Positions 1 through 9,313 are shown, numbered from the stretch's first letter. The stretch: 45,146 nucleotides of DNA from Rhodospirillales bacterium (GCA_025352665.1 JANXSM010000168.1:1-45146); one strand, 5' to 3'. Translations and numbers: made by a program. Notes: generated from the sequence alone by a model not told the origin.

Positions 1-305
1 AGGTGCATATGCGCATTTCCAGCCCGCCGACCACCCATAGCTGCTTCTACGGCATCGACACGCCAGAACGCTCCAAACTCCTGGCCGCGCGCCACAGCGT
101 GGAGGAGATGGCGGAACTGATCGGCGCCGACAGCCTGGCCTTCATCAGCATCGACGGCTTGTATCGGGCGCTGAACCACCAGGGCCGCGATGCCGCAAGG
201 CCGCAATACTGCGATGCCTGCTTCACCGGCGAATATCCGATTTCGCTGCCCGACATGGTCGACAACGACGGGCGGCAACTGAGCCTGCTCAGCGAACGGA
301 GCTAA
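1..305 (+). CDS. purF: Amidophosphoribosyltransferase, C-terminal end only (partial at window edge)
   Basis: Only the last ~100 residues are present; the reading frame is open to the left edge. PurF makes phosphoribosylamine from PRPP and glutamine, the first committed step of purine synthesis, in the cytosol. The visible part carries the family's conserved stretch MRISSPPTTHSCFYGIDTP, which lies in the PRPP-binding half, and the tail PQYCDACFTGEYP. The CxxC pair in that tail corresponds to the last two of four cysteines that bind a [4Fe-4S] cluster in Bacillus-type PurF (family knowledge), so this is probably the iron-sulfur type. The next gene, an SDR oxidoreductase, starts 6 bases after the stop and is probably co-transcribed. 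Confidence 0.95.
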   Translation, partial: VHMRISSPPTTHSCFYGIDTPERSKLLAARHSVEEMAELIGADSLAFISIDGLYRALNHQGRDAARPQYCDACFTGEYPISLPDMVDNDGRQLSLLSERS

Positions 306-311
306 GTTTCG

Positions 312-1016
312 ATGGGCAGTCTGGAGGGTCTGGTGGCGCTCGTCACCGGGGCGAGCCGTGGCATCGGGGCAGCGGTTGCAATCGAACTTGCCCGCCGTGG
401 TGCGCATGTGGTGATCACCGCGCGCACCCAGGGCGGGCTGGAAGCGACCGACGACGCGATCCGCGCCACCGGCGGCAAGGCGACTCTGGTGCCGATGGAT
501 CTGCTGGACGGCGAGCAGCTCGATGCGATTGGGCCCAGCCTGCACGCCCGTTTCGGCCGGCTGGACATACTGATTTCCAACGCCGGCGCGCTCGGCACGC
601 TGACGCCGGTGCCGCATATCCTGCCCAAGGATTGGGCGATGGTCTTAGGCGTCAACGTCACGGCCAACTGGCATCTGATCCGCAGCGCCGGACCTTTGCT
701 GCAGGCAGCGCCAGCGGGGCGAGCCGTGTTCGTCACCACCGGCCGGGTGCAGCGACCCAAGGCCTATTGGGGCGCCTATGGCGCGACCAAGGCCGCGATG
801 GAGCATCTGGCGATCACCTGGGCGGACGAGACGCGCACCAGCAGGATGCGGGTGAATCTGTTCGACCCCGGTATCGTCCGCACCGCCATGCGTGCCCAGG
901 CGATGCCCGGCGAGGACCCGAACAGCGTTCCGCCACCGTCCCATGTGGCGCCGCAGATCGTCGATCTCTGTGAGGGTTCTGAAGCGCGCCACGGCGAAAT
1001 TATCCATGCCACCTGA
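312..1016 (+). CDS. SDR family NAD(P)-dependent oxidoreductase
   Basis: A 234-residue classical short-chain dehydrogenase/reductase. The cofactor-binding motif TGASRGIG is at about residues 12-19, the structural NAG motif is in ISNAGALG near residue 90, and the catalytic YxxxK is YGATK near residue 156. The substrate cannot be read from sequence. It follows purF after 6 bases, so it is likely the second gene of a purF operon. The arginine after TGAS and the ARTQ after beta-strand 2 suggest NADP(H) rather than NAD(H), which is inference. The ATG at 312 gives the full Rossmann N-terminus and needs no extension. Confidence 0.93.
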   Translation: MGSLEGLVALVTGASRGIGAAVAIELARRGAHVVITARTQGGLEATDDAIRATGGKATLVPMDLLDGEQLDAIGPSLHARFGRLDILISNAGALGTLTPVPHILPKDWAMVLGVNVTANWHLIRSAGPLLQAAPAGRAVFVTTGRVQRPKAYWGAYGATKAAMEHLAITWADETRTSRMRVNLFDPGIVRTAMRAQAMPGEDPNSVPPPSHVAPQIVDLCEGSEARHGEIIHAT

Positions 1017-1073
1017 ACGCCGCGGAACCATCCGGGCGCGTTTCGGTTCCCCTCGGGTTGTTGGGAGATCGCC

Positions 1074-2003
1074 ATGCTGAACGTCACGCGTCGCCGATTG
1101 TTGGGAACCGCGACCGCGGTCGCCCTCACGTCCCGTTTGCCGCACAAGGCCTGGGCAGCCGATCCGGTGCGCGTGAGCTCAAAATTCGACTCCGAGGGTG
1201 AACTGCTGGGCACGATCATCCTGCAGTTGCTGGGAGCCGCTGGCATTCCCACCGTCAACAAGCTGCGGCTAGGCAACACGCGCATTGTGCGCGCGGCCTT
1301 GCTGGGTGGCGAGATCGATCTGTATCCGGAATACACCGGCAATGGCGCGTTCTTCTTCAACGTCGACAGTGATCCGGTTTGGAAGAACGCCGCGGGCGGA
1401 GCTGCGAAGGTGCGCGAGCTTGACGCCGCCAACAAGCTCACGTGGTTGGCCGCGGCCCCTGCCAACAACACTTGGGGCATCGCCGCCGGCGCTGAGCTGG
1501 CCAAGAGCGCCAACCTCAAGTCGTTGGAAGACCTGGCAAAATACGTCAACGGCGGCGGCAAGATCCGCCTCGCCGGCTCGGCTGAGTTTGTCGAGAGCCC
1601 GGCAGCACTCCCGGCATTCCAGTCTGCTTACGGGTTTAAGCTGAGCCAGGACCAGTTGCTGGTTCTGGCCGGGGGCGGAACCTCGGCTTCCGAGAAAGCC
1701 GCCGCCGAGGGCACGTCCGGCGTGAATGCCACCATGGTGTTCGGCACCGACGGCGCGATCGATGCGCTGGGTCTGGTGGTGCTGGCCGATCCCAAGTCGG
1801 TGCAGATGGTCTATGAACCCGCGCCGGTGGTGCGCACCCCCGTTCTGATGACCTATCCCAAGATCGCCGACGCGCTGGCCCCCGCCTTCGCAGCACTTGA
1901 CGAGGCGACCCTGCGCAATCTCAACGGCAAGATTGAGGTCGACGGCCAGCCGGTGCCGCAGGTGGCAACCGCCTGGCTGAAGCAGCACAACTTGCTGAAG
2001 TGA
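1074..2003 (+). CDS. osmF: Glycine betaine/osmoprotectant ABC transporter, substrate-binding protein (OsmF/YehZ-like)
   Basis: A 309-residue periplasmic solute-binding protein of the OpuAC/OsmF type. Residues 1-28 form an export signal with a twin-arginine look (TRRRLLG followed by a hydrophobic stretch and a likely cleavage after KAWA), so Tat export is possible. The mature part contains the family pattern of 'skfdsEgelLG...', 'GEIDLYPEYTGNGAFFF' and 'FGTDGAIDALGLVVL', as in proteins that bind quaternary amines. It is the first gene of a four-gene block in the same order as E. coli yehZYXW. A GGGAG ribosome-binding site lies about 7 bases before the ATG. The exact ligand (betaine, choline, another osmolyte) is not determined here. 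Confidence 0.9.
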   Translation: MLNVTRRRLLGTATAVALTSRLPHKAWAADPVRVSSKFDSEGELLGTIILQLLGAAGIPTVNKLRLGNTRIVRAALLGGEIDLYPEYTGNGAFFFNVDSDPVWKNAAGGAAKVRELDAANKLTWLAAAPANNTWGIAAGAELAKSANLKSLEDLAKYVNGGGKIRLAGSAEFVESPAALPAFQSAYGFKLSQDQLLVLAGGGTSASEKAAAEGTSGVNATMVFGTDGAIDALGLVVLADPKSVQMVYEPAPVVRTPVLMTYPKIADALAPAFAALDEATLRNLNGKIEVDGQPVPQVATAWLKQHNLLK

Positions 2004-3127
2004 TCCAAAAACCCGATCGGGTTTTCACACCGTTCGCGGTGCTGGTCCTGGCCACACCTCTGTGGCTGAGTTTTCTGTCCGTGGCGCGCAATCGCCTGGT
2101 CGCCGGTCAGCCGATGGCGTTGCTCGATCTCGCCGTGGCAGCACCCACCTGGGTTCTGGTATCTGGCATGGCGATGGTGCTGGTTGGTGCGATCATGCGC
2201 GGATCGGTATTGATACTCGGCGGTGGCCTGATCGTGGCGATGGCGTTGATTTGGCTGGCCGGCGATCAGGCGACGGTCGTGACCATCGGCCAGCCCTCTG
2301 CCCGCGTCTCGCTGGGTGCAGCGTTCTGGGTGATGCAAGCCGCCGTGTTGCTCGCCGTTGCGGAGGCCGCCCGAAGGCTGGGCTCGTGGGCGATGCTGGC
2401 AGCTTTGCTGGGCGTTGTATTGCCGCTGACCTTTCTGCTGATGAGCGGCCGGCTCGATGCGTTGTCTTTGCTGCGTGAATACGCGAACCGGCGCGACATA
2501 TTCGGTCCCGCCGTGCTGCGACATCTTGGTCTCGTGGCTGCCGCGATGGTGCCGACGCTTTTGATCGGCATTCCCCTCGGCCTGGTGTGCCACCGCAACA
2601 ACGCCGTGGCGCGGGTGGTGATGCCCACGCTCGGGCTCATCCAGACCATCCCGTCGATCGCCTTGTTCGGATTGCTGATGGCGCCTCTCTCTGGGTTGTC
2701 AGCTCTGGTGCCGTTCCTCGGACGTGCTGGGATCGGCGGCATTGGTGTCGCTCCCGCCGTCATTGCGCTTGTGCTGTATTCGTTGTTGCCGATTACCCGC
2801 AATACCGCCTCTGGCTTGGCTTCGGTGCCGCCGGCCGTGCGCGAGGCGGCCCTTGGCATGGGCATGGACGATCGCCAGCGCTTCTGGCGGGTCGATCTCC
2901 CGCTGGCCTTTCCGGTGCTGCTCGCCGGTATTCGCATCACGGTGGTCCAGGCGATCGGGCTCGCGGCCGTGGCCGCGTTGATCGGCGCCGGTGGGCTGGG
3001 CGCCATCATGTTCGACGGCCTGTTCGCGGGCGCCATCGACCTTGCTTTGCTGGGTGCGCTGCCGGTGATCGCCATGGCTGTGACAGTCGACCTGTTGCTG
3101 CGCCTTGCAGCTCCAGCCTCAGCATGA
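2000..3127 (+). CDS. yehY: Osmoprotectant ABC transporter permease (YehY-like)
   Basis: A 375-residue inner-membrane permease. The N-terminal ~160 residues carry several hydrophobic segments specific to the YehY-type large permease; the C-terminal half is the BPD_transp_1 domain with the EAA loop around REAALGMGMD...LP that contacts the ATPase. Translation starts at GTG 2000, whose last two bases and the next base pair form part of the TGA stop of the binding-protein gene (GTGA), indicating translational coupling. With the smaller permease at 4038 it would form the membrane heterodimer of the importer. Confidence 0.9.
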   Translation: MIQKPDRVFTPFAVLVLATPLWLSFLSVARNRLVAGQPMALLDLAVAAPTWVLVSGMAMVLVGAIMRGSVLILGGGLIVAMALIWLAGDQATVVTIGQPSARVSLGAAFWVMQAAVLLAVAEAARRLGSWAMLAALLGVVLPLTFLLMSGRLDALSLLREYANRRDIFGPAVLRHLGLVAAAMVPTLLIGIPLGLVCHRNNAVARVVMPTLGLIQTIPSIALFGLLMAPLSGLSALVPFLGRAGIGGIGVAPAVIALVLYSLLPITRNTASGLASVPPAVREAALGMGMDDRQRFWRVDLPLAFPVLLAGIRITVVQAIGLAAVAALIGAGGLGAIMFDGLFAGAIDLALLGALPVIAMAVTVDLLLRLAAPASA

Positions 3128-4041
3128 TCGATTTCGACGGTGTCGCGAAGGCTTTCGACGGCCGCGCGGTCGTGCAGGATTTTAACCTGCATGTGGCCGA
3201 CGGCGCCTTCTGCGCCCTGATCGGCGCTTCCGGCAGCGGCAAATCCACCATCCTGCGCATGATGAACCGGCTGATCGAGCCCGATGCCGGGCGGATCCGC
3301 TTTGCCGGGCAGGACGTGGCGGACCTCGACCCCACGCTGCTGCGGCGGCGCATGGGGTATGTGATTCAGTCGGCCGGGCTGTTCCCGCATTGGAGCGTGG
3401 CGCGCAACATCGCAGCCGTCCCGGCGTTGCTCGGCTGGGATCGCGCGCGGACCCAAGCCCGAGTGGCCGAACTCATGACGCTGCTGCGGCTTGACCCCGC
3501 ACTGGGCCGCGCCCGGCCGCATGAACTGTCCGGCGGCCAGGCGCAACGGGTCGGTGTCGCCCGGGCACTTGCCGCCGACCCGGACGTGTTGCTGATGGAC
3601 GAGCCGTTTGGCGCGCTCGACCCGATCACCCGCGCCGCCCTGCAGGCCGAACTCGCCCGCATCCACCGTGAAACCCGCAAGACGATCGTGTTCGTTACCC
3701 ACGACATGGATGAGGCGCTGCAGCTGGCGACCCAGGTGGTGGTGCTGGAAGATGGGCGCGTGCTGCAGGACACCAGCCCCGCCGACTTGCTCGCCCATCC
3801 CGCCAACGCAGGGGTTGGCGCGTTCGTCGGCAGGCTCGACCGCGGGCTGAAGCTGCTGTCGCTGCTGGCGATCACCGAGCGCCTGGAACCGGGCGCCGAC
3901 GGACCGGAAGTTCCGGACGATATCGATTGTCGCAGTGCCCTCTCTCGCATGATCGAACTGAGCGTGGACCGGCTGACGGTGGTCGATGTCACGGGCCAGG
4001 TGCGGGGACACGTGGCGTTGGCCGGCTTGATGCGGTCGTGA
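3124..4041 (+). CDS. osmV: Osmoprotectant ABC transporter ATP-binding protein (OsmV/YehX/ProV-like)
   Basis: A 305-residue ABC ATPase that powers the importer. Visible motifs: Walker [10 protein letters not shown] at residues 34-42, Q-loop Q82, signature LSGGQAQR at 135-142, Walker B VLLMDEP at 155-161, D-loop ALD, and H-loop H193. After the ATPase domain there is a ~65-residue tail that resembles a single degenerate CBS-type module ([20 protein letters not shown]), shorter than the paired CBS domains of ProV/OpuA. The ATG at 3124 overlaps the upstream TGA as ATGA. Although the frame stays open further upstream, that stretch lies inside the permease gene and has no homology. Confidence 0.95.
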   Translation: MIDFDGVAKAFDGRAVVQDFNLHVADGAFCALIGASGSGKSTILRMMNRLIEPDAGRIRFAGQDVADLDPTLLRRRMGYVIQSAGLFPHWSVARNIAAVPALLGWDRARTQARVAELMTLLRLDPALGRARPHELSGGQAQRVGVARALAADPDVLLMDEPFGALDPITRAALQAELARIHRETRKTIVFVTHDMDEALQLATQVVVLEDGRVLQDTSPADLLAHPANAGVGAFVGRLDRGLKLLSLLAITERLEPGADGPEVPDDIDCRSALSRMIELSVDRLTVVDVTGQVRGHVALAGLMRS

Positions 4042-4739
4042 AGCGCCTGGTCGTGTTCATGGTGCTGCTGGTTGCGGCCACATTCGGCCTGGCCCAGACG
4101 CGCCCCCTATTCGCTGCGATGTTTCCCGCCTTGGACCGCCCTGTCTATGTGCAGGACAGTTTCGCCGCCCTGATGCTGGCCCATCTGGCGCTCGTCGGCG
4201 TGTCCAGCCTGATCGCGATCGTGGTGGGAATCGGCATAGGCATTCTCGTGACGCGGCGCGCGGGTCTGGCATTTCGCGGCATCGCCGAAACCCTGGCCGC
4301 CATGGGGCAGACCTTTCCGCCGGTTGCAGTGCTTGCGATCGCCGTCCCGGTGATGGGGTTCGGCACTATGCCTGCGGTCATCGCCCTGGTGATCTACGGT
4401 GTGCTGCCGGTGCTGCAGAACACCATCGCTGGGCTGTCCGGCGTGTCTGCGCCGGTGCGCGAAGCTGCGCGCGGCATGGGCTTCGGGCCTCTGCGCGTGT
4501 TGGCTCTGGTCGAACTGCCGCTCGCAACACCCGTCATCCTGGCTGGCGTGCGGGTATCCGTCATCATCAACATCGGCACTGCCGCGATCGCCTCGACAGT
4601 GGGGGTGAAGACCTTGGGCTTGCCAATCCTGCTCGGGCTGAGTGCCGCCAACACTGCCTATGTTCTGCAAGGCGCGCTGCTCGTCGGGTTGCTGGCGCTG
4701 ACCGTGGACGCTGCGTTCGACGTGGCTGCGCGAGCCTGA
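4038..4739 (+). CDS. osmW: Osmoprotectant ABC transporter permease (OsmW/YehW-like)
   Basis: A 233-residue permease with about six membrane segments, all inside one BPD_transp_1 domain. The EAA loop is visible as [10 protein letters not shown]...VELPLATP, ending with [13 protein letters not shown], typical of the small permeases of betaine importers. The GTG start at 4038 overlaps the ATPase stop as GTGA, the third such coupling in this operon. This gene ends the operon; it faces the oppositely oriented DUF429 gene with only 14 bases between the stops. Confidence 0.92.
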   Translation: MKRLVVFMVLLVAATFGLAQTRPLFAAMFPALDRPVYVQDSFAALMLAHLALVGVSSLIAIVVGIGIGILVTRRAGLAFRGIAETLAAMGQTFPPVAVLAIAVPVMGFGTMPAVIALVIYGVLPVLQNTIAGLSGVSAPVREAARGMGFGPLRVLALVELPLATPVILAGVRVSVIINIGTAAIASTVGVKTLGLPILLGLSAANTAYVLQGALLVGLLALTVDAAFDVAARA

Positions 4740-4753
4740 TCAGACGGTGGCGA

Positions 4754-5596
4754 TCATCCCAACTGTTGGGGCTGGAAAGCTCTGGATGTGACATGTAACG
4801 CGGTGGCAACTTCTTCTCGGTCGTTGGCTTCGAGTTGCGTCCATGCCCAGGGCTGCACGAAATGACGCGGCGGCAAGATGATCCATCCGTCGGCATCGCC
4901 GACCGCGGTAAAATCGCCGCCGGCGACGGCCAAGGCTGTGAGCGCGCAGACGAACGCGGCGCGGTCGTCGTGGTTGGTCAAGCTGTCGATTTGCAGACTG
5001 AGCGCCCGTCCAGGCAGGAAATATTCTAGCAGGCTCCGTAACGTGCCGTTTGTGGTGAGGTATTTGAAGAACGTGTCGGATCGGTCCGCGCGTACCGCAG
5101 TCACCGCGGATGGGTCATCCAGGGCGACGCCCAAAAAACTGCTGGGGAAGGCCTCCACCACGGCCATGCGATCGATTGATACAAGATGGACGGCAGGCGA
5201 TATCAGGCAGCGCCGTGACGCAAATTTTACGCAAGCGTTCGCGGCTGCATTGAGTTGCTTGCCTACTGGAGTACTCGACTGGCCGGGTTTGCCGATCAAC
5301 CGTCCCAGCCGCCGAGTCAGCATGCGCTCTGCGGTCCGGTAGCGTCCGATCACCTCGAAGCCGGCACGCAACGGACCATCAAAGGCTGCGGCCAGCAGCA
5401 GTTCGTTGCCCGCAACGGCTGCAATGGTGGCTACCTGCTCGTCGGGGATCGCTCTGAAACGCTGAACCGACCAGCAGATCGTCTGCTGATCCCAAGACAG
5501 CCGACAGACAGCGCTGGACCGTCGGGTCGTGGAAAACCCGATGTCGATCCCCAGCACGCTGCCGGCGTGTGGAAGCATGTTTCGCGTCGGGGACAT
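4754..5596 (-). CDS. DUF429 family protein (predicted RNase H-like fold)
   Basis: A 280-residue protein. Near its start it has GIDIGFSTTRRSSAVCRLSW, the beta-hairpin with leading aspartate typical of DUF429 proteins, which are predicted to adopt an RNase H-like fold. A second acidic strand is at AAAFDGPL (about residue 75), and the middle contains VEAFPSSFLGVAL, also characteristic of this family. The function of DUF429 is not established; nuclease activity is only a prediction. I chose the ATG at 5596 because the homology begins shortly after it; a longer frame runs up to 5704 but overlaps the end of the flippase gene. It lies 46 bases downstream of that flippase on the same strand. Confidence 0.75.
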   Translation of the reverse strand: MSPTRNMLPHAGSVLGIDIGFSTTRRSSAVCRLSWDQQTICWSVQRFRAIPDEQVATIAAVAGNELLLAAAFDGPLRAGFEVIGRYRTAERMLTRRLGRLIGKPGQSSTPVGKQLNAAANACVKFASRRCLISPAVHLVSIDRMAVVEAFPSSFLGVALDDPSAVTAVRADRSDTFFKYLTTNGTLRSLLEYFLPGRALSLQIDSLTNHDDRAAFVCALTALAVAGGDFTAVGDADGWIILPPRHFVQPWAWTQLEANDREEVATALHVTSRAFQPQQLG

Positions 5597-5642
5597 TGCC
5601 AGGCCTTTATCAGTGTCGTTGCGGCGGATTCGTGGAGATGGG

Positions 5643-7058
5643 CTAGGCCTGGGCAAATGCATGGGCGGGGCGCACCAATCGTCGTGCGGCGATCGTCGTG
5701 CCAACCGCGCCGAGCACCACGCAGGCCGAGGTGGTGATCGCAGCTCCCCGGCTGCCGAAGGCTGGGATGAGCGCTATGCCCAGCACGATCCCAACGCCGA
5801 GCTGGCCGAAGCTCAGCAGGCGCAAAGTGCGGCCGTGGCCGGTCATGCCGAGCATCACATCCTGAAGCGGCAGGGCGGCGTTCACCAATTGGCCCAAGGC
5901 AAGCACGACCAGGGAGCGGGCGCCGACGTCGAAATGCGGGCCGACCAGGGAAAGCAGCGTGTCCGGCACCACCAGCATCGCAATGACCGGCGGCAGCGAG
6001 CACATCAGTGCCATGCGGCGACCCAGGCGGTTGACAGCGGCGAGCTGGGTCCATTCCTGGCGCCGGTAGTGCTCGGCCAAACGCGGCGCGGCGATGGCGC
6101 CGATGCTGATGATCACCATCCACACCAGCGTCGACATCCGGCTGGCGACGCTGAAGGCGCCGACCTGTACGGGGTCTGCGAAGGCGCCCAGCAATAGCAG
6201 CGGCAGCGAGATCATGGCGGCCTGAACCAATTCCACCGCCAGGAACGGCAAGGCGGTACGGCGTAGGCTGGGCAGCGGCGGCGCCTGCAGTCCGGCCGGC
6301 GGAGGGTGGTCGGTCATGCGCTGCCAGTCGTGCCAGAGCACCACCACCGCGCTAATGGCAGTGATCCCGAAAGCGCCGGCGTAGGCGAGCAGCACGTGGT
6401 CGAGCCGGTGCACGCCCCCGAGGAGCATGGCGACCAGCACCAGCACCGGTGGCAGGGCGCTGCTTACGAGCTGGCCGAGTGCCCCGCGCTTCACCCCGGT
6501 CAGCGCATAGCCGAGCGAGATCGCCAGCGTCTGTGGGATCAAGGCGATCGCCGAGACGGCGAGTGGCCAGGCGAGGTCCGGCTGGCCGAACACATGAACC
6601 GCCACTGGTCCTGCCAGGGCGCCCGTCACCGCCGCCCAGCCGAGGGACCCGATTGCCGTCCATTCCATGCCGGTCAGCAGAGTCCACCGCGCCTTTGAGC
6701 CTGCCCCGATGGCGAGTTCGGCTGCGATGTGGCGCGTCATCGTCCGTTCCAGCCCCATGCGGGCTGCAGCTGAGGCGAGGTTGACCCAGGTGAGACAGAA
6801 GAACAGCAGCCCCGCGTCGTAGCCGCCAAGTACCCTTGCCGCCACCACGTATAAGCCGAATTTGCCCAAAACCTCCAGCGCGCGGACGCCGAGAGAGCCC
6901 ACGTAGTGGCCAAGCCCCACCCCGCGGAGGCGGCGGATCAGCGAGCGGATCAGGCGATGCTCCTGCGGCGGTTTGGGTGCTAGGCATAGCGCATTCAGTG
7001 GGGCGCCGCACGCAAAGGTTGCGACTTCAGGATCTTTGCGAGGAAACAAGTGAAACAC
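5643..7058 (-). CDS. Polysaccharide flippase (Wzx/GumJ-like, MATE/MOP superfamily)
   Basis: Up to 471 residues with 12-14 hydrophobic segments. The pattern LGVRALEVLGKFGLYVVAAR, then paired membrane helices and a C-terminal RLV-rich end, is that of oligosaccharide flippases, which move lipid-linked repeat units across the inner membrane. The first ~45 residues of the longest frame (rich in P, C, H and R) do not look like a flippase N-terminus, and a good promoter for the divergent gene overlaps its first codons. A start further in, such as the GTG near residue 47, is therefore plausible. It is divergent from the chain-length and export genes of the same module. Confidence 0.85.
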   Translation of the reverse strand: MFHLFPRKDPEVATFACGAPLNALCLAPKPPQEHRLIRSLIRRLRGVGLGHYVGSLGVRALEVLGKFGLYVVAARVLGGYDAGLLFFCLTWVNLASAAARMGLERTMTRHIAAELAIGAGSKARWTLLTGMEWTAIGSLGWAAVTGALAGPVAVHVFGQPDLAWPLAVSAIALIPQTLAISLGYALTGVKRGALGQLVSSALPPVLVLVAMLLGGVHRLDHVLLAYAGAFGITAISAVVVLWHDWQRMTDHPPPAGLQAPPLPSLRRTALPFLAVELVQAAMISLPLLLLGAFADPVQVGAFSVASRMSTLVWMVIISIGAIAAPRLAEHYRRQEWTQLAAVNRLGRRMALMCSLPPVIAMLVVPDTLLSLVGPHFDVGARSLVVLALGQLVNAALPLQDVMLGMTGHGRTLRLLSFGQLGVGIVLGIALIPAFGSRGAAITTSACVVLGAVGTTIAARRLVRPAHAFAQA

Positions 7059-7064
7059 TATGAT
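7036..7064 (+). promoter_or_regulatory. Candidate sigma-70 promoter for the exopolysaccharide operon
   Basis: TTGCGA (7036-7041) and TATGAT (7059-7064) are separated by exactly 17 bases. They match the -35 consensus at 4/6 and the -10 at 5/6. Transcription would begin near 7071, leaving about 26 bases before the ATG at 7097 but only about 8 before the upstream ATG at 7079. This favours 7097 as the true start of the chain-length gene. Confidence 0.45.
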
Positions 7065-7078
7065 AGCGCACAGACTTC

Positions 7079-9313
7079 ATGGTATGCGTTGAAGCAATGA
7101 GCATCGAGCCGACGCCCCCGACCGTGCCGCTCGCCGCAGCCGTTCCCACGGCAGGCATCATCCATGGCCGCCCGGTGATCGACGATGCGGATACGCTGGC
7201 ACCGCGCCACGCCTTGGCGCTGCGCGATGTGCTGGCAATCGCCTTCTACCATCGGCGCTTCCTGTTCATCGGCCTGGCGCTCGGCCTTCTCGCCGGTGGT
7301 GCCGCCGCCCTGGTGAGCCGCACCCAATACACCGCCGACACGCTGCTGATCGTGCTGATCGGCCGCGAGGCGGCGAGCCCTGCCGATGTGCCGGGCATCG
7401 GTCCCGGTTCGGTCAATATCGACGGATTGAAGGTGCTGCAGTCGGAAATCTCGATCATCGAGAGCGTCGACGTCATCGAACGCGCGCTGACGGTGGTGGG
7501 GCCCACCAATGTGTTCCCCGAACTTGCCGGTCCCAGGCTGTTCGGGCTGCGGCCGGCGCTGCCGCCGGAACAGCAGCTGGCCCGCGCGGCCGAACTGCTG
7601 CGGCGACGCCTGTTTGCCTCCGACAGCCAGAACAGCTCGAACAATTCGCTGTTCAACGGCTCCAACATCATGCGGGTACAGCTGACCCTGCCCGACCGGG
7701 ACCTGGCCGTGCGCACGCTGGGCGCCTTGGTCGCAGCCTACCTCGATCATCGTCGCGCTCTCTATGGCAGCCCCGGCAGCAGCTTCCTGGTGGCCGAACT
7801 CGACAAAACAGCAACCCAACTGGCTGGCATCGAGGCGCAGATCCAGAAGGTGCGGGCCGATTACCACGTGCTCGACATCACCCAGGACATTGCCCTCGCC
7901 GGAACCCGGCTCGACACGGTCGTGGCGCGCGAGAACGGCCTGCGCGAGCGCCAGCAGGCGGTGCAGGCGGAGCTCGCCTCGACCTCGGACGCGCTGCGCC
8001 ATCTGCCGGAGCGGGTGTTCGACAGTCGGGAGCTGACCAACCAGGCGCCGAACGATGAAGCCCGCAACACCCTGCTCAAGCTGCAGCTGGAACGCGCGCA
8101 TCTGGCCACGCAGTACGCGCCCACCTATCCCGCTCTGATCGAGCTCGACCGCAAGATCGTGGCGGTGCAGGGGGCACTCAAGGCACAGGCCCAGGCGCCC
8201 GGCAGCTACACGCAGCGCGACGTGCGCAATCCCTCGGCCGACGTGCTGGTCAATCGCGTGGCGGCACTGCGCGGCGAGGACAGTGCGATCGCCAACCAGC
8301 TGACCGAGCTCGGTCGTCAGTTTACCGAGGCGCAGATCCGATCGGTGCAGTTGCGCGAGGCCGATGCCAAACTGCACGATCTGCAACGCCAGCGAGACGT
8401 GCTGGAGAACGTGCAGCGGCAGATCTCGCTGCGCGAAGCCAATGTGCGGGTGCAGGACAGCGTGACAGCGGCGCGCAACGCCAACGTCAATCTCGTGCAG
8501 CCGCCGTCGGCGCCATTCAGCGGTATCTACATGGGGTTCAGTTATCTGGCTGCCGCGGTGTTCGCCGGTGTCATGGCCGGACTGTCCGGTGGGCTGATCG
8601 CAGCGCGGCTGCGCCAAGTGTTTGTTGTGCCGCGCGAGGCGGAACGGGGGCTGGAACTGACCGAGCTGGCCGATTTCCCGGCTGCCGCGGGCGGCTTCGA
8701 CACGCCGGCCGCCCACCGCGAGATCGGCAATCTCGCTAGCCTGCTGATCGACGACACCCTGACCCATCCGCGTGCCCGCGACCGTGGCCTTACGGTGATC
8801 CAGGTGACCGGCACCGATGCACGCGCCGCGGCCAGCCTGGCGTTGGCGCTCTCCGCCGAATTCGCCCAGCGGCACGGACTGCGCACCTTGTTCATCGATG
8901 CCGACGCCGATGCCTCCCAGCGCAAGCCGGCGACCGCGCCCGGCACCGAATGGGCGCTGACGCCCAATGGCGAGCGGGTGGCAGCGGTTCCGGGCGGCGT
9001 GCCCGGCCTTTGGCTGGCGGCCACCGGCGTGCCCGCCCTGTTGCGCAGCCGCACGCGGGATTTCGACCCAAGTCTGCATGAGCGCTGCGACATGGTGCTG
9101 GTCAGCGCGGCCGGCGGTGCGCGCGACTATGCCGTTCGCCGATTCGCCTCGATCGCCGATTGCACCGTCATGGTGGTGGAGGCCGAGCGCACCTTGGCCC
9201 AGTCCGCCGCTGAGCTACGCGACAGCCTGCTGTCGGCCGGGGCCAGGCTTGCCGGTTTCGTCTTCACCGACCGCAAAACCTACATCCCGAGGCTGCTGGA
9301 ACGATGGATCTGA
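7079..9313 (+). CDS. Exopolysaccharide chain-length/export protein, Wzz/GumC-like, with degenerate tyrosine-kinase domain
   Basis: 744 residues from ATG 7079, or 738 from the better-placed ATG 7097. One membrane helix near residues 60-80 and a second near 483-507 bracket a long helical, coiled-coil-prone periplasmic region (about 85-480), as in polysaccharide co-polymerases such as GumC and ExoP. The cytosolic C-terminus (about 570-744) resembles a BY-kinase/ParA-like domain: the Walker A' strand survives as LFIDADAD, but the Walker A position reads VTGTDARAAAS with no GKT/S, and the Walker B position VLVSAAGG lacks aspartate. There is no tyrosine-rich tail. It probably controls chain length and export without kinase activity. 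Confidence 0.88.
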   Translation: MVCVEAMSIEPTPPTVPLAAAVPTAGIIHGRPVIDDADTLAPRHALALRDVLAIAFYHRRFLFIGLALGLLAGGAAALVSRTQYTADTLLIVLIGREAASPADVPGIGPGSVNIDGLKVLQSEISIIESVDVIERALTVVGPTNVFPELAGPRLFGLRPALPPEQQLARAAELLRRRLFASDSQNSSNNSLFNGSNIMRVQLTLPDRDLAVRTLGALVAAYLDHRRALYGSPGSSFLVAELDKTATQLAGIEAQIQKVRADYHVLDITQDIALAGTRLDTVVARENGLRERQQAVQAELASTSDALRHLPERVFDSRELTNQAPNDEARNTLLKLQLERAHLATQYAPTYPALIELDRKIVAVQGALKAQAQAPGSYTQRDVRNPSADVLVNRVAALRGEDSAIANQLTELGRQFTEAQIRSVQLREADAKLHDLQRQRDVLENVQRQISLREANVRVQDSVTAARNANVNLVQPPSAPFSGIYMGFSYLAAAVFAGVMAGLSGGLIAARLRQVFVVPREAERGLELTELADFPAAAGGFDTPAAHREIGNLASLLIDDTLTHPRARDRGLTVIQVTGTDARAAASLALALSAEFAQRHGLRTLFIDADADASQRKPATAPGTEWALTPNGERVAAVPGGVPGLWLAATGVPALLRSRTRDFDPSLHERCDMVLVSAAGGARDYAVRRFASIADCTVMVVEAERTLAQSAAELRDSLLSAGARLAGFVFTDRKTYIPRLLERWI

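Noticed and set aside
2266-4011. 581-codon minus-strand open frame antisense to the osmolyte importer
   Set aside because: No homology pattern; the plus strand shows complete ABC motifs.
7058-9079. 673-codon minus-strand open frame antisense to the chain-length gene
   Set aside because: Compositionally odd (very high His, Gln, Arg) and without domain; the plus strand encodes a recognisable Wzz-type protein.
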